The position numbers and the translations under genes were made by a program. A stretch of 64,000 bases of DNA from Nitrospirota bacterium (GTDB lineage: Bacteria > Nitrospirota > Nitrospiria > Nitrospirales > Nitrospiraceae). The stretch spans positions 92,748 to 156,747 of the forward strand of contig JBFLWP010000007.1 in NCBI GenBank assembly GCA_040757595.1, given 5' to 3'. Below, in pieces: positions 45,806-54,699 of this stretch (within the stretch, counting starts at the first letter, position 1; the number at the start of each line of letters is the position of its first letter). The notes beneath the pieces are model-generated. The model had not been told where the DNA came from. It ran no database searches and saw nothing but the letters and a program-made list of their open reading frames with translations.

Positions 45806-47413
45806 ATGCGGACCCCACCGATCTATGGTCTCTTCACCGGAGGCCTGACGGTCATCACCCTGCTCTTCCTGGCCGCCGCCTGTTCGACCGTCCCCTTCCA
45901 GGCGAAGTATGAAGGGAAACCGGAGATTCCCTCCCTGGACCTCGGGCGCATGCCCATGAAAGCCGCACTGATCATCCCGGATGCAGCCAATCAGACTTTC
46001 GCCAGTCCGGAGTTTTCCTGCCCACTACTGACTCACTCCTCCGCGGTGAAGGTTTCCCCCGAGCCTGCTTTGGTTCGGAGCGGCATCCCTGTGTTGTCTC
46101 AACTGTTCGACGGGCTCGATTTCTATGCGAGCAAGGCCGAAGTACGGAGCCAGTACGATCTCTATATCGAGGCGACGCCCCCGGCGCTGAGGTTTGCGGA
46201 AGGAGATTGTGACACGGCCACCCATTTCATCCTGGAGCTCACTGGCATCGGGACTCCTTTCGGGATCATGGCGCACTTCGAATCCCTTCCCGACATCAAA
46301 GGCGTATTCGAGACGACGGTCACCGTGCAGGATCGCCAAGGGAACAGGCTGCTGCCCGATTCGCCGTTCAGGGCCGAGGGAACGGTTCTGTGGGGAAACA
46401 ACTTGGTTCCCCAGTTGAAATCGGATGCGAGCGTGGGGAAGAACGTCGAGTACCTCATGGGCAAGCTCTTCAAGGAGGTTGCCGTCGGCCTCAACTCCTC
46501 GTCCAAGCTCCAGCAATATGCCCGGACGGTCAAACAGGAATCCGCCCCGCTGCTCGCCCGACCGCCAGCCGCACCGGAGCGAGCAACCGGGTCCTCCGTG
46601 CCGGACGTGGACATCCCGCCGGCGGCCATGACCAGGGCGAGCAAGAATCGGCATGCGGTCGTGATCGGGATCGAGCAGTACCGGCAGAAGCTGCCGCAGG
46701 CCGATTATGCGGCCAACGATGCCCGCGTTATGGCCGAGTATTTGACGAAGGTGCTGGGATATCCGGAGGAAAATATCGCGGTGCTGCTGAATGACAAGGC
46801 GGCCAGGACCGACCTAGAAAAATATTTCGAAGGTTGGCTCCCCAATCGGGTGGAGAAGGGCGATTCGGTCTTTGTCTATTTCTCCGGGCACGGCGCCCCC
46901 AATCCCAAGACGGGCAAGGCCTTTCTCGTCCCCTATGACGGAGACCCCTCGTTCGTGGATCAGACCGGCTATCCGCTGGACCGACTGTATGACCGTCTCG
47001 CCAAGCTCCCGGCCAAGGAGATCGTCGTGGTCCTGGACTCCTGTTTCTCAGGAGCCGGCGGGCGATCGGTGATCGCCAAAGGCATGCGGCCGATGGTCCT
47101 GTCCATCGAGAACCCGGTCCTGGCGGGCGGGAAGACCGCCGTGATCGCGGCGAGCTCCGGCGACCAGGTCTCCAGCACCTACGACCAGTACAAGCACGGG
47201 CTCCTGACCTATTACCTGTTGCGGGGGTTGCGCGGGGAGGCGGACCGTGATCAAACCGGAACGGTTGATCTGGCCGAACTGTTCGAGTACCTGAAACCCC
47301 AGGTGGAGCGGACGGCGCGGCGCGAGTTCAACAACGAGCAGACCCCGCAGCTCCTCGGCAGCCCCGACCTGCTCAAGCGCGGCGTCCGGCTGATTGACCG
47401 GCCCAAGCCGTAG
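45806..47413 (+). CDS. Caspase-family (C14) lipoprotein with intact catalytic dyad
   Basis: The ATG has a GGGAGGG site upstream. A signal peptide ends in lipobox AAAC (Cys26). Residues about 40-250 form an unidentified periplasmic domain with paired cysteines. From residue 281 comes a metacaspase-like p20 domain: RHAVVIGIEQYRQKLPQADY, VFVYFSGHGAPNPKTG (His362) and EIVVVLDSCFSGAGGR (Cys413). Both catalytic residues are present. The p10-like part includes SSGDQVSSTYDQYKHGLLTYY. Unlike the TPR pseudocaspase at 5697, it should cleave peptides after a basic residue if like other metacaspases; the substrate is unknown. Confidence 0.88.
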   Translation: MRTPPIYGLFTGGLTVITLLFLAAACSTVPFQAKYEGKPEIPSLDLGRMPMKAALIIPDAANQTFASPEFSCPLLTHSSAVKVSPEPALVRSGIPVLSQLFDGLDFYASKAEVRSQYDLYIEATPPALRFAEGDCDTATHFILELTGIGTPFGIMAHFESLPDIKGVFETTVTVQDRQGNRLLPDSPFRAEGTVLWGNNLVPQLKSDASVGKNVEYLMGKLFKEVAVGLNSSSKLQQYARTVKQESAPLLARPPAAPERATGSSVPDVDIPPAAMTRASKNRHAVVIGIEQYRQKLPQADYAANDARVMAEYLTKVLGYPEENIAVLLNDKAARTDLEKYFEGWLPNRVEKGDSVFVYFSGHGAPNPKTGKAFLVPYDGDPSFVDQTGYPLDRLYDRLAKLPAKEIVVVLDSCFSGAGGRSVIAKGMRPMVLSIENPVLAGGKTAVIAASSGDQVSSTYDQYKHGLLTYYLLRGLRGEADRDQTGTVDLAELFEYLKPQVERTARREFNNEQTPQLLGSPDLLKRGVRLIDRPKP

Positions 47414-47459
47414 CGTCTCCTCGCTAGGGTCCCGCCCTCATCCCGGTCGAACAACCCAA

Positions 47460-47622
47460 CAGGCTGCTCAAAAAGGTCTCCGGCAAGGCCGCAGGGAAGT
47501 CCGGCCCCCGAGGCGTACTCTTGGGCGGTACGTTGAGGGGAACGGGGAACGGCGGGGACCCGTTGCGAGGCTTCGTGCAACGGGTGGAGAGAACGAAGCT
47601 GGAGGGCTTTTTCAGCAGCCTG
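47460..47622. mobile_element. MITE-like element, copy B (163 bp)
   Basis: The terminal inverted repeats are CAGGCTGCTCAAAAAG and, reversed, CAGGCTGCTGAAAAAG (15 of 16 match). A 9-bp internal stem ACCCGTTGC (47558-47566) / GCAACGGGT (47577-47585) and flanking blocks are shared with copy A at 12694. It fills the space between the convergent caspase and polyphosphate glucokinase genes and ends 2 nt from the latter's stop codon. Confidence 0.8.
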
Positions 47623-47623
47623 C

Positions 47624-48334
47624 CTATTTCCAGAGGGCGATGCCACCGTAGAGCCCCGCCTCGTTGGGAACGATCGTCACGTCGGCGGGGAGGGGAATCG
47701 TGATGTGCTTGGTGTTGCCGCCGCCGATGTAGAGCCGGTCGTAGTTGAACACCCGGCCGAGCGTCTTGATGGCGCGCGCGAGCCGCTTGTTCCACTTGGC
47801 TGGCCCCACCTTCTTGAGCGCCGCGTTGCCGAGCTGGTCCTCGTAGGTCTTTCCCCGCCGGAACGGATGGTGCCCCAGCTCCAGGTTTGGCACGAGGCGG
47901 CCGTCCACAAAGAGAGCGGAGCCCATGCCGGTTCCCAGGGTGATGACCAGTTCGACGCCTTTTCCGGCAATGGCCCCGAAGCCCTGCACGTCGGCGTCGT
48001 TGGCCACGCGCACCGGCTTCCGCAGCAGCCGGCTCAAGGCGCTGGCGAGCTTGTGGCCTTGCCAGGCCCCATCCAGGTTCGGCGCCGTGACCGTGACGCC
48101 GTTCCGCACGACGCCGGGGAAGCCGACGGACGCCCGATCGAACGTCCCTTTCGCCTTGGCGAGCCCGACGATGACGTCCAGCACCGCCTTCGGGGTGGCC
48201 GGCTTGGGGGTCTTGACCCGCGCGCGGGTCGTGAGCGGCTTGCCCCGCTCGTCCAGCACGAGCGCCTTGACTCCGCTTCCGCCGATGTCCACGGAGAGGG
48301 TCCGCGGGGAACCGGCCTGCTCCGTCTTGGCCAT
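47624..48334 (-). CDS. ppgK: Polyphosphate glucokinase-like ROK kinase
   Basis: PpgK phosphorylates glucose with polyphosphate (or ATP). The 236-residue protein has the phosphate-1 motif LSVDIGGSGVKALVLDERGK, the sugar-binding VGFPGVVRNGVTVTAPNLDG and the ANDADVQGFGAIAGKG active-site aspartate. LGTGMGSALFVDGRLVPNLELGHHPF follows. The short length and the GSGVKALVLDERG pattern favour polyphosphate glucokinase over ATP glucokinases. It lies downstream of a GH15 glucoamylase on the same strand, which could supply the glucose. Confidence 0.85.
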   Translation of the reverse strand: MAKTEQAGSPRTLSVDIGGSGVKALVLDERGKPLTTRARVKTPKPATPKAVLDVIVGLAKAKGTFDRASVGFPGVVRNGVTVTAPNLDGAWQGHKLASALSRLLRKPVRVANDADVQGFGAIAGKGVELVITLGTGMGSALFVDGRLVPNLELGHHPFRRGKTYEDQLGNAALKKVGPAKWNKRLARAIKTLGRVFNYDRLYIGGGNTKHITIPLPADVTIVPNEAGLYGGIALWK

Positions 48335-48349
48335 GGTGCGTTGACCCCT

Positions 48350-50356
48350 TTATCCCAACAGAGCCCGCCACCTGGCCAGATAGTCCTGGACTGTCATGAC
48401 GAACGTCCCGTGGCTCCAGGTCAGGGGCGAAACGGAGAGGGGAGCGTGGGTGTTGGGATGCACCTGCTCCGCGAGGACTCCGGACGGCAACCCGTGCCTG
48501 GCGCACCATTCCAGCAGCTCGACCGCCGGTTTGAGGTCCTGGCGCGACCTGGCCGTGGCAATCATCCACTGCGCCAGCCAGAGCGTGCAGATGAACCAGG
48601 GATTGCCCGGCACGTTCGCCAGGTCCTGGCTCTGCTGGTGATAGTAGTCGTTGTCGTAGCGCGCGACCCCGCCCACCCCGGTCTTGATCCAGAGACGCTC
48701 CTGCACCGCCTTCATGGTCTTGACGATGCGCCAGTCGTCGGCCGGGAACATGCCGAAGTGCCAGAGCCCGTAGAGGGACGCGTCGATCGTCTCGTCGAAC
48801 TCCCAACTTCCGTCCGGCCTGCGGTTGGCCATGCGCACGAAACGGTCCCGCTCCGGCCGAAAGAGCACCGTCTCGACCCCGGCTTTCATCTGGGCCGCGG
48901 CGGCCTCGTACTGGTCGGCCACCGCCGACTCGCCGAAGGCCCTGGCGAATTTCGCCGCCGCCGTCAAACCGGCCCAGACCGCCGCCGTGGTGAAGGCCAG
49001 CACGCCGCGTCGCTCCTCCCACAAATCGTAGGACGGCAGCGGCAGGCCAGTCCGCTGGTCGCGGTACGACGCGAGGAAATTGGCCGCCCGGATGATGAGG
49101 GAGCGGTAGAGCGGCTTGACGTACTCGATGTCCTTCCACTTCTCGAAGTGCTTCCAGAGCGCCCACAGGACGAGCGCGGTCTCGTCCTCCTGGATCGGCA
49201 GGTCCTTGCGGCCGTCCCTCATCCACGGGTGCCAGCTCGAGGCCAGGGTCCGGTCCGGATTGTACTTGTGGAGCAGGTACCCCTCCTTGCTGATCACGTC
49301 CCGGCAGAACTTGTAGAACAGCCGGGTGATGTCCAGGTAGCCGGCCATGTCCAACGCGTAGGCCACCAGCGCCCCGTCCCTCGGCCACATGTAGGAATAG
49401 GTGTCGCGCACCGAGGAGGCGATGTCCGAGTCGTTCGCGGCCAGGATCGCTCCCTCGTTGTCGACCTGCGTCCGCAAAATGAGGAGGCTGAGCAGATACA
49501 GGCGGCTGACGTCCTCGGACAGGTCGGCGAACTGGGGCCGGTGCGTATCCAGCCAGAGGTGCCAATAGGAGGAGGTCCGATTGAGGAAGCTCCAGGGCCC
49601 CCGCTGGCGCACCGCGCGGTTGATGCGGGTGACCTCTTCGAAGTCCGGGCCCACGGCGAGCCAGTAGTAGGCGCTCTGAGTGGTCTGGGCGGGCAGGGTG
49701 AGGTGCAGCGCGACGGTCGAGTCCACCGAGCCCTGGGCGATCGGGTTGCCGGAGAGGATGCCGTCCTCCGCGTCCCGCCAAGTGCCCTGGAGGTTGTGGA
49801 CCCCCTTGTGCCCGCAGGCCCACTGCTGGAGGCCGATGTGCCATCCCTCCACCGAGTCCTTGGCGTCCTCCGGACGCTTTCCCGGCGTGGCCCCGTTGAT
49901 CAGGAACCAGCGGGGACCCTTGTAGTGGTAGACCGCGCGCCGCTCCGGCTCGTAGTAGGCCGTGTCGCCGACCTCGTGCGAGGCGATGTGCAGGTCGTGG
50001 TGGAAGAACAGCCGGACTTGCCGCTCCCGGTCGAGCCGGTTGTTCACGTCAACGCGCCGCAGGTACAGGTTCTCGTGGAAGTCCACCGCGTCGTGGCACA
50101 CGAGATCGAGCTGCAGGTCGGGATGCGAAAGCTGAACCTCCGTGACCAGGGTCTCGTGCGCGTAGCACATCGTGCGGGACCAGCCGGGATCGTCCAGCCA
50201 CTTGAAGACCCCGTCCGCCCAGACCCCGAAGCGGAAGACCTGGCCCTTGGAATGGTTTTCCAGGCCGACGTGCGGCCAGTAGAGATCCCGCAGTTGGTAG
50301 TTGCAGTCGAAGTTGACGAGCAGGGAGCCGTTTCCGATCGGCAGATCGCGGGGCAT
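48350..50356 (-). CDS. Glycoside hydrolase family 15 (glucoamylase-type)
   Basis: GH15 enzymes release glucose from alpha-glucans or trehalose by inversion. I start at MPRDLPIGNGSLLV, with GGTGGAG just upstream; the longer upstream frame runs through repeat DNA. Residues 1-260 are the N-terminal beta-sandwich. The (alpha/alpha)6 barrel follows, with YSYMWPRDGALVAYALDMAGY, the general acid in DLPIQEDETALVLWALWKHF and the general base in LAEQVHPNTHAPLSVSPLTW. No signal peptide is present, so it should act on internal glucan. It is 15 nt from the glucokinase gene. Confidence 0.92.
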   Translation of the reverse strand: MPRDLPIGNGSLLVNFDCNYQLRDLYWPHVGLENHSKGQVFRFGVWADGVFKWLDDPGWSRTMCYAHETLVTEVQLSHPDLQLDLVCHDAVDFHENLYLRRVDVNNRLDRERQVRLFFHHDLHIASHEVGDTAYYEPERRAVYHYKGPRWFLINGATPGKRPEDAKDSVEGWHIGLQQWACGHKGVHNLQGTWRDAEDGILSGNPIAQGSVDSTVALHLTLPAQTTQSAYYWLAVGPDFEEVTRINRAVRQRGPWSFLNRTSSYWHLWLDTHRPQFADLSEDVSRLYLLSLLILRTQVDNEGAILAANDSDIASSVRDTYSYMWPRDGALVAYALDMAGYLDITRLFYKFCRDVISKEGYLLHKYNPDRTLASSWHPWMRDGRKDLPIQEDETALVLWALWKHFEKWKDIEYVKPLYRSLIIRAANFLASYRDQRTGLPLPSYDLWEERRGVLAFTTAAVWAGLTAAAKFARAFGESAVADQYEAAAAQMKAGVETVLFRPERDRFVRMANRRPDGSWEFDETIDASLYGLWHFGMFPADDWRIVKTMKAVQERLWIKTGVGGVARYDNDYYHQQSQDLANVPGNPWFICTLWLAQWMIATARSRQDLKPAVELLEWCARHGLPSGVLAEQVHPNTHAPLSVSPLTWSHGTFVMTVQDYLARWRALLG

Positions 50357-50370
50357 GCTCCACCTTCGCG

Positions 50371-50495
50371 GGCGAGGGACACAAGACCCAGGCGACGCGG
50401 GAACACGGGGACGCGGGGATACGCAGGTCACCCTGTCGCCCCTTCGCCGCGTCTCCGTGTCGGTTACCTCTCGCCTCGTGCCTCTGACCACGCGC
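50371..50495. repeat. Word-palindrome (word ~ACGCGGGGA) upstream of the GH15 gene
   Basis: The left arm iterates GACGCGGGAACACGGGGACG. The right arm iterates CCTTCGCCGCGTCTCCGTGT, inverted to the left. A further half-word CTCTCGCCTCGTGCCTCTGA resembles the palindromes at 2991 and 44326. It lies between bioA and the GH15 gene. Confidence 0.6.
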
Positions 50496-50538
50496 CTAGT
50501 TCAATCGCGTAGCCAGTATACACCACAGGGAATCGCTG

Positions 50539-51906
50539 TCATCTTTTTCCTTGCTCCGTCACCGCCCGGATCGCCTCGCGGACGATCGCGACCATGAGCG
50601 CCAGCTCCCGGACGGTTGCCACGAGGGGCGGCATCAGAACGATCACGTTCCCCAATGGCCTGAGGAGCAGCCCGCGTTCCCTGGCCTCCATCGCCACCCG
50701 GTGGCCGATGCGCGCCTCGAGCGGGTAGGGGGCCTTGGTCTTCCTGTCCCGCACCAGTTCGATCCCGACCATGAAACCCCTCTGCCGGATGTCCCCGACG
50801 TGGGACAGGCGGGCCAGCGGACGCAGGAGCCGGCCGAGCGCCCTGACCTTCGGCTGCAGGCGGGCGAGGGTCCGCTCCCTGCGGAAGATCTCCAGATTGG
50901 CGAGCGCCACCGCGCACCCCAGGGGATTGCCGGTATAACTGTGCCCGTGGAAGAAGGTCTTCCAGTCTCGGTACTCGCCCAGGAAAGCCTGATAGATCTC
51001 CTCGGTCGCGAGGGTCGCGCCCAGCGGCAGATAGCCGCCGGTCAATCCCTTGCTGATCGCCATGAGGTCCGGCGTGACCCCTTCGTGCTCGCAGGCGAAC
51101 AGGCGGCCGGTCCGTCCGAAGCCGGTCGCCACCTCGTCGGCGATTAGGAGCACCCGGTATCTGGTGCAGAGCTCGCGGATACGCCGGAGATACCCGGGCG
51201 GAGCCGTGATCATGCCGGCCGCCGCCTGCACGAGCGGCTCGATCACGAGACCGGCCAGGTCCCGGTGGCGGCGCATGAGCGTCTGCTCGATCGGCTCCAG
51301 GCAGGCCAGCTTGCAAGAGGGAAAGGTCCGCTTGAGCGGACAGCGGTAGCAGTAGGGAGGCTCGGCGACAAGGGTCGGAAAGAGCAGGGGCCGGAACCGC
51401 CCTTGGAACAACTCGATCCCGCCCACGCTCATGGCACCGGCCGTGTCCCCGTGGTAGGCGAGGGCGAGGTGCAGGAAGGTCCGTTTGGGCCCGGCATTTG
51501 GGCGCCGCTGCCGCCAGAACTGCACGGCCATCTTCAACGCCACTTCCACGGCGGTGGACCCGTCGTCGGAGTAGAAGACCCGGGTCAGGCCCGGCGGCGC
51601 CAGCCGGACCAGCTCCCGCGCGAGCCGGATGGCCGGCGGATTGGAGAGGCCCAGCAGGGTGCTGTGGGCGATCTTGGTCAGTTGTCCGTGCAGCGCCCGA
51701 TCGAGCGCCGGGTGCCGGTGGCCGTGCACGTTGACCCAGAGGGAAGAGACGCCGTCCAGATAGCGGCGGCCCTGGCTGTCGAACAGGTAGGGCCCCTTGC
51801 CCCGCTCGATGATCAGCGGCTCTTCCCGCTCCCATTCCCGCATCTGGGTGAAGGGATGCCAGAGATACCGGCGGTCCCAATCGGCAAGCGGCTCCCGGCC
51901 ATTCAT
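50539..51906 (-). CDS. bioA: Adenosylmethionine-8-amino-7-oxononanoate aminotransferase
   Basis: BioA transfers an amino group from SAM to KAPA to give DAPA in biotin synthesis, using PLP. The start MNGREPLADWDRRYLWHPFT matches the family N-terminus and follows a GGGGTGG site. The cofactor and substrate motifs are ADEVATGFGRTGRLFACEH and the Schiff-base lysine in LMAISKGLTGGYLPLGA. The DGVSSLWVNVHGH segment is diagnostic for BioA within class III aminotransferases. No other bio gene lies nearby. Confidence 0.94.
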   Translation of the reverse strand: MNGREPLADWDRRYLWHPFTQMREWEREEPLIIERGKGPYLFDSQGRRYLDGVSSLWVNVHGHRHPALDRALHGQLTKIAHSTLLGLSNPPAIRLARELVRLAPPGLTRVFYSDDGSTAVEVALKMAVQFWRQRRPNAGPKRTFLHLALAYHGDTAGAMSVGGIELFQGRFRPLLFPTLVAEPPYCYRCPLKRTFPSCKLACLEPIEQTLMRRHRDLAGLVIEPLVQAAAGMITAPPGYLRRIRELCTRYRVLLIADEVATGFGRTGRLFACEHEGVTPDLMAISKGLTGGYLPLGATLATEEIYQAFLGEYRDWKTFFHGHSYTGNPLGCAVALANLEIFRRERTLARLQPKVRALGRLLRPLARLSHVGDIRQRGFMVGIELVRDRKTKAPYPLEARIGHRVAMEARERGLLLRPLGNVIVLMPPLVATVRELALMVAIVREAIRAVTEQGKR

Positions 51907-51987
51907 CGTTCCACCCCTAGCCCCGCGCCCCGGACCTCGGGCGGGTCTCCCCATAAAGTCGGCGGATTATACGGGCCGGCTTCGTCT

Positions 51988-52016
51988 TTGACAACCTGCG
52001 GTCGAACGTCTATAAT
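51988..52016 (+). promoter_or_regulatory. Full-consensus sigma70 promoter of lepA
   Basis: TTGACA (51988-51993), a 17-nt spacer and TATAAT (52011-52016) match the ideal promoter at all 12 positions. Transcription would begin near 52023, about 11 nt before the lepA ATG. Confidence 0.8.
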
Positions 52017-52033
52017 GGGCCGATTTCTTCAGC

Positions 52034-53845
52034 ATGAGCAAGGACTTGCAAAGCCTCATCCGGAACTTTTCCATTATCGCCCATATCGATCACGGGAAAT
52101 CGACCCTCGCTGACCGGTTTCTGGAAGTGACCGGTGCCATCACCGCCCGAGAGTCCCGCGACCAGATCCTGGACGCCATGGACCTCGAACGTGAGCGGGG
52201 CATTACGATCAAGGCCCATGCAGTGGCGATCCGGTACAAGGCGGACGACGGGCAGACCTACGCCCTGCACCTGATCGATACGCCCGGGCACGTGGACTTC
52301 ACCTATGAGGTCTCCCGGAGCCTGGCCGCTTGCGAAGGGGCCCTGCTCCTCGTGGACGCGTCCCAGGGAGTCGAAGCCCAGACGATCGCGAACGCCCATC
52401 TGGCCATGGCCAACAACCTGACGATTCTCCCGGTGATCAACAAGATCGACCTGCCGAGCGCGGACGTGGAGGGCGTCAAGCACCAGATCCAGGAGGTGCT
52501 GGGCCTGGACGCGAAGGACGCCCTGCTCGTCAGCGCGAAGGAGGGGCGCGGCGTGCGCGAGGTGCTCGAAGCCGTCGTCGCGCGCATTCCGCCGCCTTCG
52601 GGCCGCGCCGACAAGCCGCTCAAAGCCCTGATCTTCGACTCCTGGTTCGACAACTACCAGGGGGTCATCGTGCTGACGCGCGTCATTGACGGCCAGATCA
52701 GGCCCGGGACGAAGATCCGGCTGATGTCCAACAACAAGCTCTTCGAGGTCACCGAGGTCGGAGTGTTCGCCCCCAAGCGCACGAAGACCGACCGGCTGGC
52801 CACCGGCGAGGTCGGCTACGTCTGCGCCAACATCCGGGAGGCGGCGGACACGAAGATCGGGGACACGATCACCGAGGCCGGCCGGCCCACCGACGCGCCG
52901 TTCCCCGGCTACAAGGAGGTCAAACCGCTCGTCTTCTGCGGCCTGTACCCGACGGACACCGCGCAGTTCGAGAACCTGCGGGACGCCCTGCAGAAGCTCC
53001 GGCTGAACGACTCCTCGTTCGTTTACGAGCCGGAGACCTCCCTCGCGCTGGGCTTCGGCTTCCGCTGCGGCTTCCTGGGCCTGCTGCACATGGAAATCAT
53101 CCAGGAGCGGCTGGAGCGTGAGTACGGGCTGACGCTGATCACGACCGCGCCCACCGTGGTCTACCAGGTCCTGACCACGGCCGGCGATATCCTGTCCATC
53201 GACAACCCCGCGAAGCTGCCCTCGCCCTCTTCGATCGAAAGCTTCGAGGAACCGTTCATCCTGATCACGATCATCACCCCCGAGCGGTACGTGGGCAACG
53301 TCCTGCAACTCTGCCAGGAGAAGCGCGGCGTCCAAAAGGGGCTCCAGTACCTGGACCCCACGCGCGTGATGCTGACATACGAGCTGCCGCTCAACGAGGT
53401 CATCCTGGATTTCTACGACCGGCTGAAGTCCAAGACCCAGGGCTACGCCTCGCTGGACTACGAATTCATCGGCTATCGGGAGTCGGACCTGGTCAAGGTG
53501 GACATGCTGCTGAACGGGGAGACGGTGGACGCGCTGTCGTTCATCACGCACCGGGAGAAGGCGCAGATCCGGGGCCGGCAGCTCGCCGAGAGGATGAAGG
53601 AGTTGATCCCCAAACAGATGTTCGAGGTGGCGATCCAGGCGGCGATCGGCAGCAAGGTGATCGCCCGCGAGACCGTGGGGGCCCTGCGGAAGAACGTGAC
53701 GGCCAAATGTTACGGCGGCGACATCACGAGAAAGCGCAAACTGTGGGAGAAGCAGAAAGAGGGCAAGAAACGGATGAAGCAGGTGGGCCGGGTGGAAGTG
53801 CCGCAGGAGGCGTTTCTCGCGCTCCTGAAGGTGACGGGCGAGTGA
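52034..53845 (+). CDS. lepA: Elongation factor 4 (LepA), ribosomal GTPase
   Basis: LepA binds stalled ribosomes and is thought to aid back-translocation or subunit biogenesis. The GTPase domain has the P-loop [17 protein letters not shown], switch [18 protein letters not shown] and the NKID base motif. Domains II-III follow ([18 protein letters not shown]). The unique C-terminal domain contains [20 protein letters not shown] and [19 protein letters not shown]. At 603 residues it is full length. No Shine-Dalgarno is visible before the ATG; the promoter suggests a leader of only about 11 nt. Confidence 0.98.
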   Translation: MSKDLQSLIRNFSIIAHIDHGKSTLADRFLEVTGAITARESRDQILDAMDLERERGITIKAHAVAIRYKADDGQTYALHLIDTPGHVDFTYEVSRSLAACEGALLLVDASQGVEAQTIANAHLAMANNLTILPVINKIDLPSADVEGVKHQIQEVLGLDAKDALLVSAKEGRGVREVLEAVVARIPPPSGRADKPLKALIFDSWFDNYQGVIVLTRVIDGQIRPGTKIRLMSNNKLFEVTEVGVFAPKRTKTDRLATGEVGYVCANIREAADTKIGDTITEAGRPTDAPFPGYKEVKPLVFCGLYPTDTAQFENLRDALQKLRLNDSSFVYEPETSLALGFGFRCGFLGLLHMEIIQERLEREYGLTLITTAPTVVYQVLTTAGDILSIDNPAKLPSPSSIESFEEPFILITIITPERYVGNVLQLCQEKRGVQKGLQYLDPTRVMLTYELPLNEVILDFYDRLKSKTQGYASLDYEFIGYRESDLVKVDMLLNGETVDALSFITHREKAQIRGRQLAERMKELIPKQMFEVAIQAAIGSKVIARETVGALRKNVTAKCYGGDITRKRKLWEKQKEGKKRMKQVGRVEVPQEAFLALLKVTGE

Positions 53846-53847
53846 CC

Positions 53848-54627
53848 ATGGAACCGAATCCGTCGGGGATCGAGGAGGGGCGGAGCGCCTCGGCGGAAGC
53901 CGCCGCCGCGCCGGGACCGGAGGGGAACGGCGCCGCGGCGGCGACCGCGGTCGCCCAGGCGCCGCCCGCCCGCAAGTCGGTCCTGCGCGAGTACGCCGAG
54001 GCCATCGTCGTGGCCATGCTGCTCGCCTTCGCGATCCGCGTGTTCGTGGTCCAGGCCTTCAAGATTCCGTCCGGCTCGATGATCCCGACGCTGCTGATCG
54101 GGGACCACATCCTGGTCAGCAAGCTGTCGTACGGCGTCCAGTGGCCGGCCGACTGCAAGGTCAAGATGGCCTTTCCGCCCCTCACCTGCTACGCCTCCCG
54201 CACGCTGGTCTCCTTCGGCCAGCCGCAGCGGGGCGACGTGATCGTCTTCCGCTATCCGGAGGACGAGGACAAGGACTTCATCAAGCGGATCGTCGGGCTG
54301 CCCGGCGACAAGATCGAGATCCGGAACAAGGTCGTGCACGTGAACGGGGTCCCGTTCGAGGACCAGGCCTTCACCCAGCGGGTGGATCCCGGCACCATTG
54401 ACGGCACGATCAATCCGCGGGACAATTTCGGCCCGGTGACCGTCCCCGAGCAGGCCTACTTCGTGATGGGGGACAACCGGGACCAGAGCCTGGACAGCCG
54501 GTTCTGGGGCTTCGTCAGCGCCGAGAAGATCAAGGGCAAGGCTTTCCGGATCTATTGGTCCTGGAGCGGGCAGGGCGATTGGAAACAGTGGGTCAGATGG
54601 GAACGACTCGGCAAGGCCATCCGGTAA
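53848..54627 (+). CDS. lepB: Signal peptidase I
   Basis: LepB cleaves signal peptides from exported preproteins at the outer face of the inner membrane. The ATG at 53848 is 2 nt after the lepA stop; a GTG overlapping that stop (53842) is an alternative. A Glu/Ala-rich disordered start (about 40 residues) precedes one membrane helix (YAEAIVVAMLLAFAIRVFVV). The serine is in KIPSGSMIPTLLIGD and the lysine in DFIKRIVGLPGDKIE, both catalytic. The box VMGDNRDQSLDSRFWG is present. The lepA-lepB pairing is common. Confidence 0.96.
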   Translation: MEPNPSGIEEGRSASAEAAAAPGPEGNGAAAATAVAQAPPARKSVLREYAEAIVVAMLLAFAIRVFVVQAFKIPSGSMIPTLLIGDHILVSKLSYGVQWPADCKVKMAFPPLTCYASRTLVSFGQPQRGDVIVFRYPEDEDKDFIKRIVGLPGDKIEIRNKVVHVNGVPFEDQAFTQRVDPGTIDGTINPRDNFGPVTVPEQAYFVMGDNRDQSLDSRFWGFVSAEKIKGKAFRIYWSWSGQGDWKQWVRWERLGKAIR

Positions 54628-54630
54628 GAA

Positions 54631-54699
54631 CAGGTTGTGAATGTTGAATTGTGAGTGTTGAGTTGAACTCAAAACTGAAAACTCAAAACTCAAAACTGA
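54631..54699. repeat. Word-palindrome (word ~AACTCAAAACTG) that encodes the RfaE1 N-terminus
   Basis: The left arm reads GTTGTGAATGTTGAATTGTG and continues AGTGTTGAGTTG. The right arm iterates AACTCAAAACTGAAAACTCA and CTCAAAACTG. They are inverted. The predicted start of rfaE1 (54651) lies in the left arm and the whole right arm is translated. Confidence 0.7.

Noticed and set aside
47424..49844. 806-codon minus-strand frame over ppgK and GH15.
   Set aside because: It runs in a different frame from two well-identified enzymes on the same strand and shows no domains.
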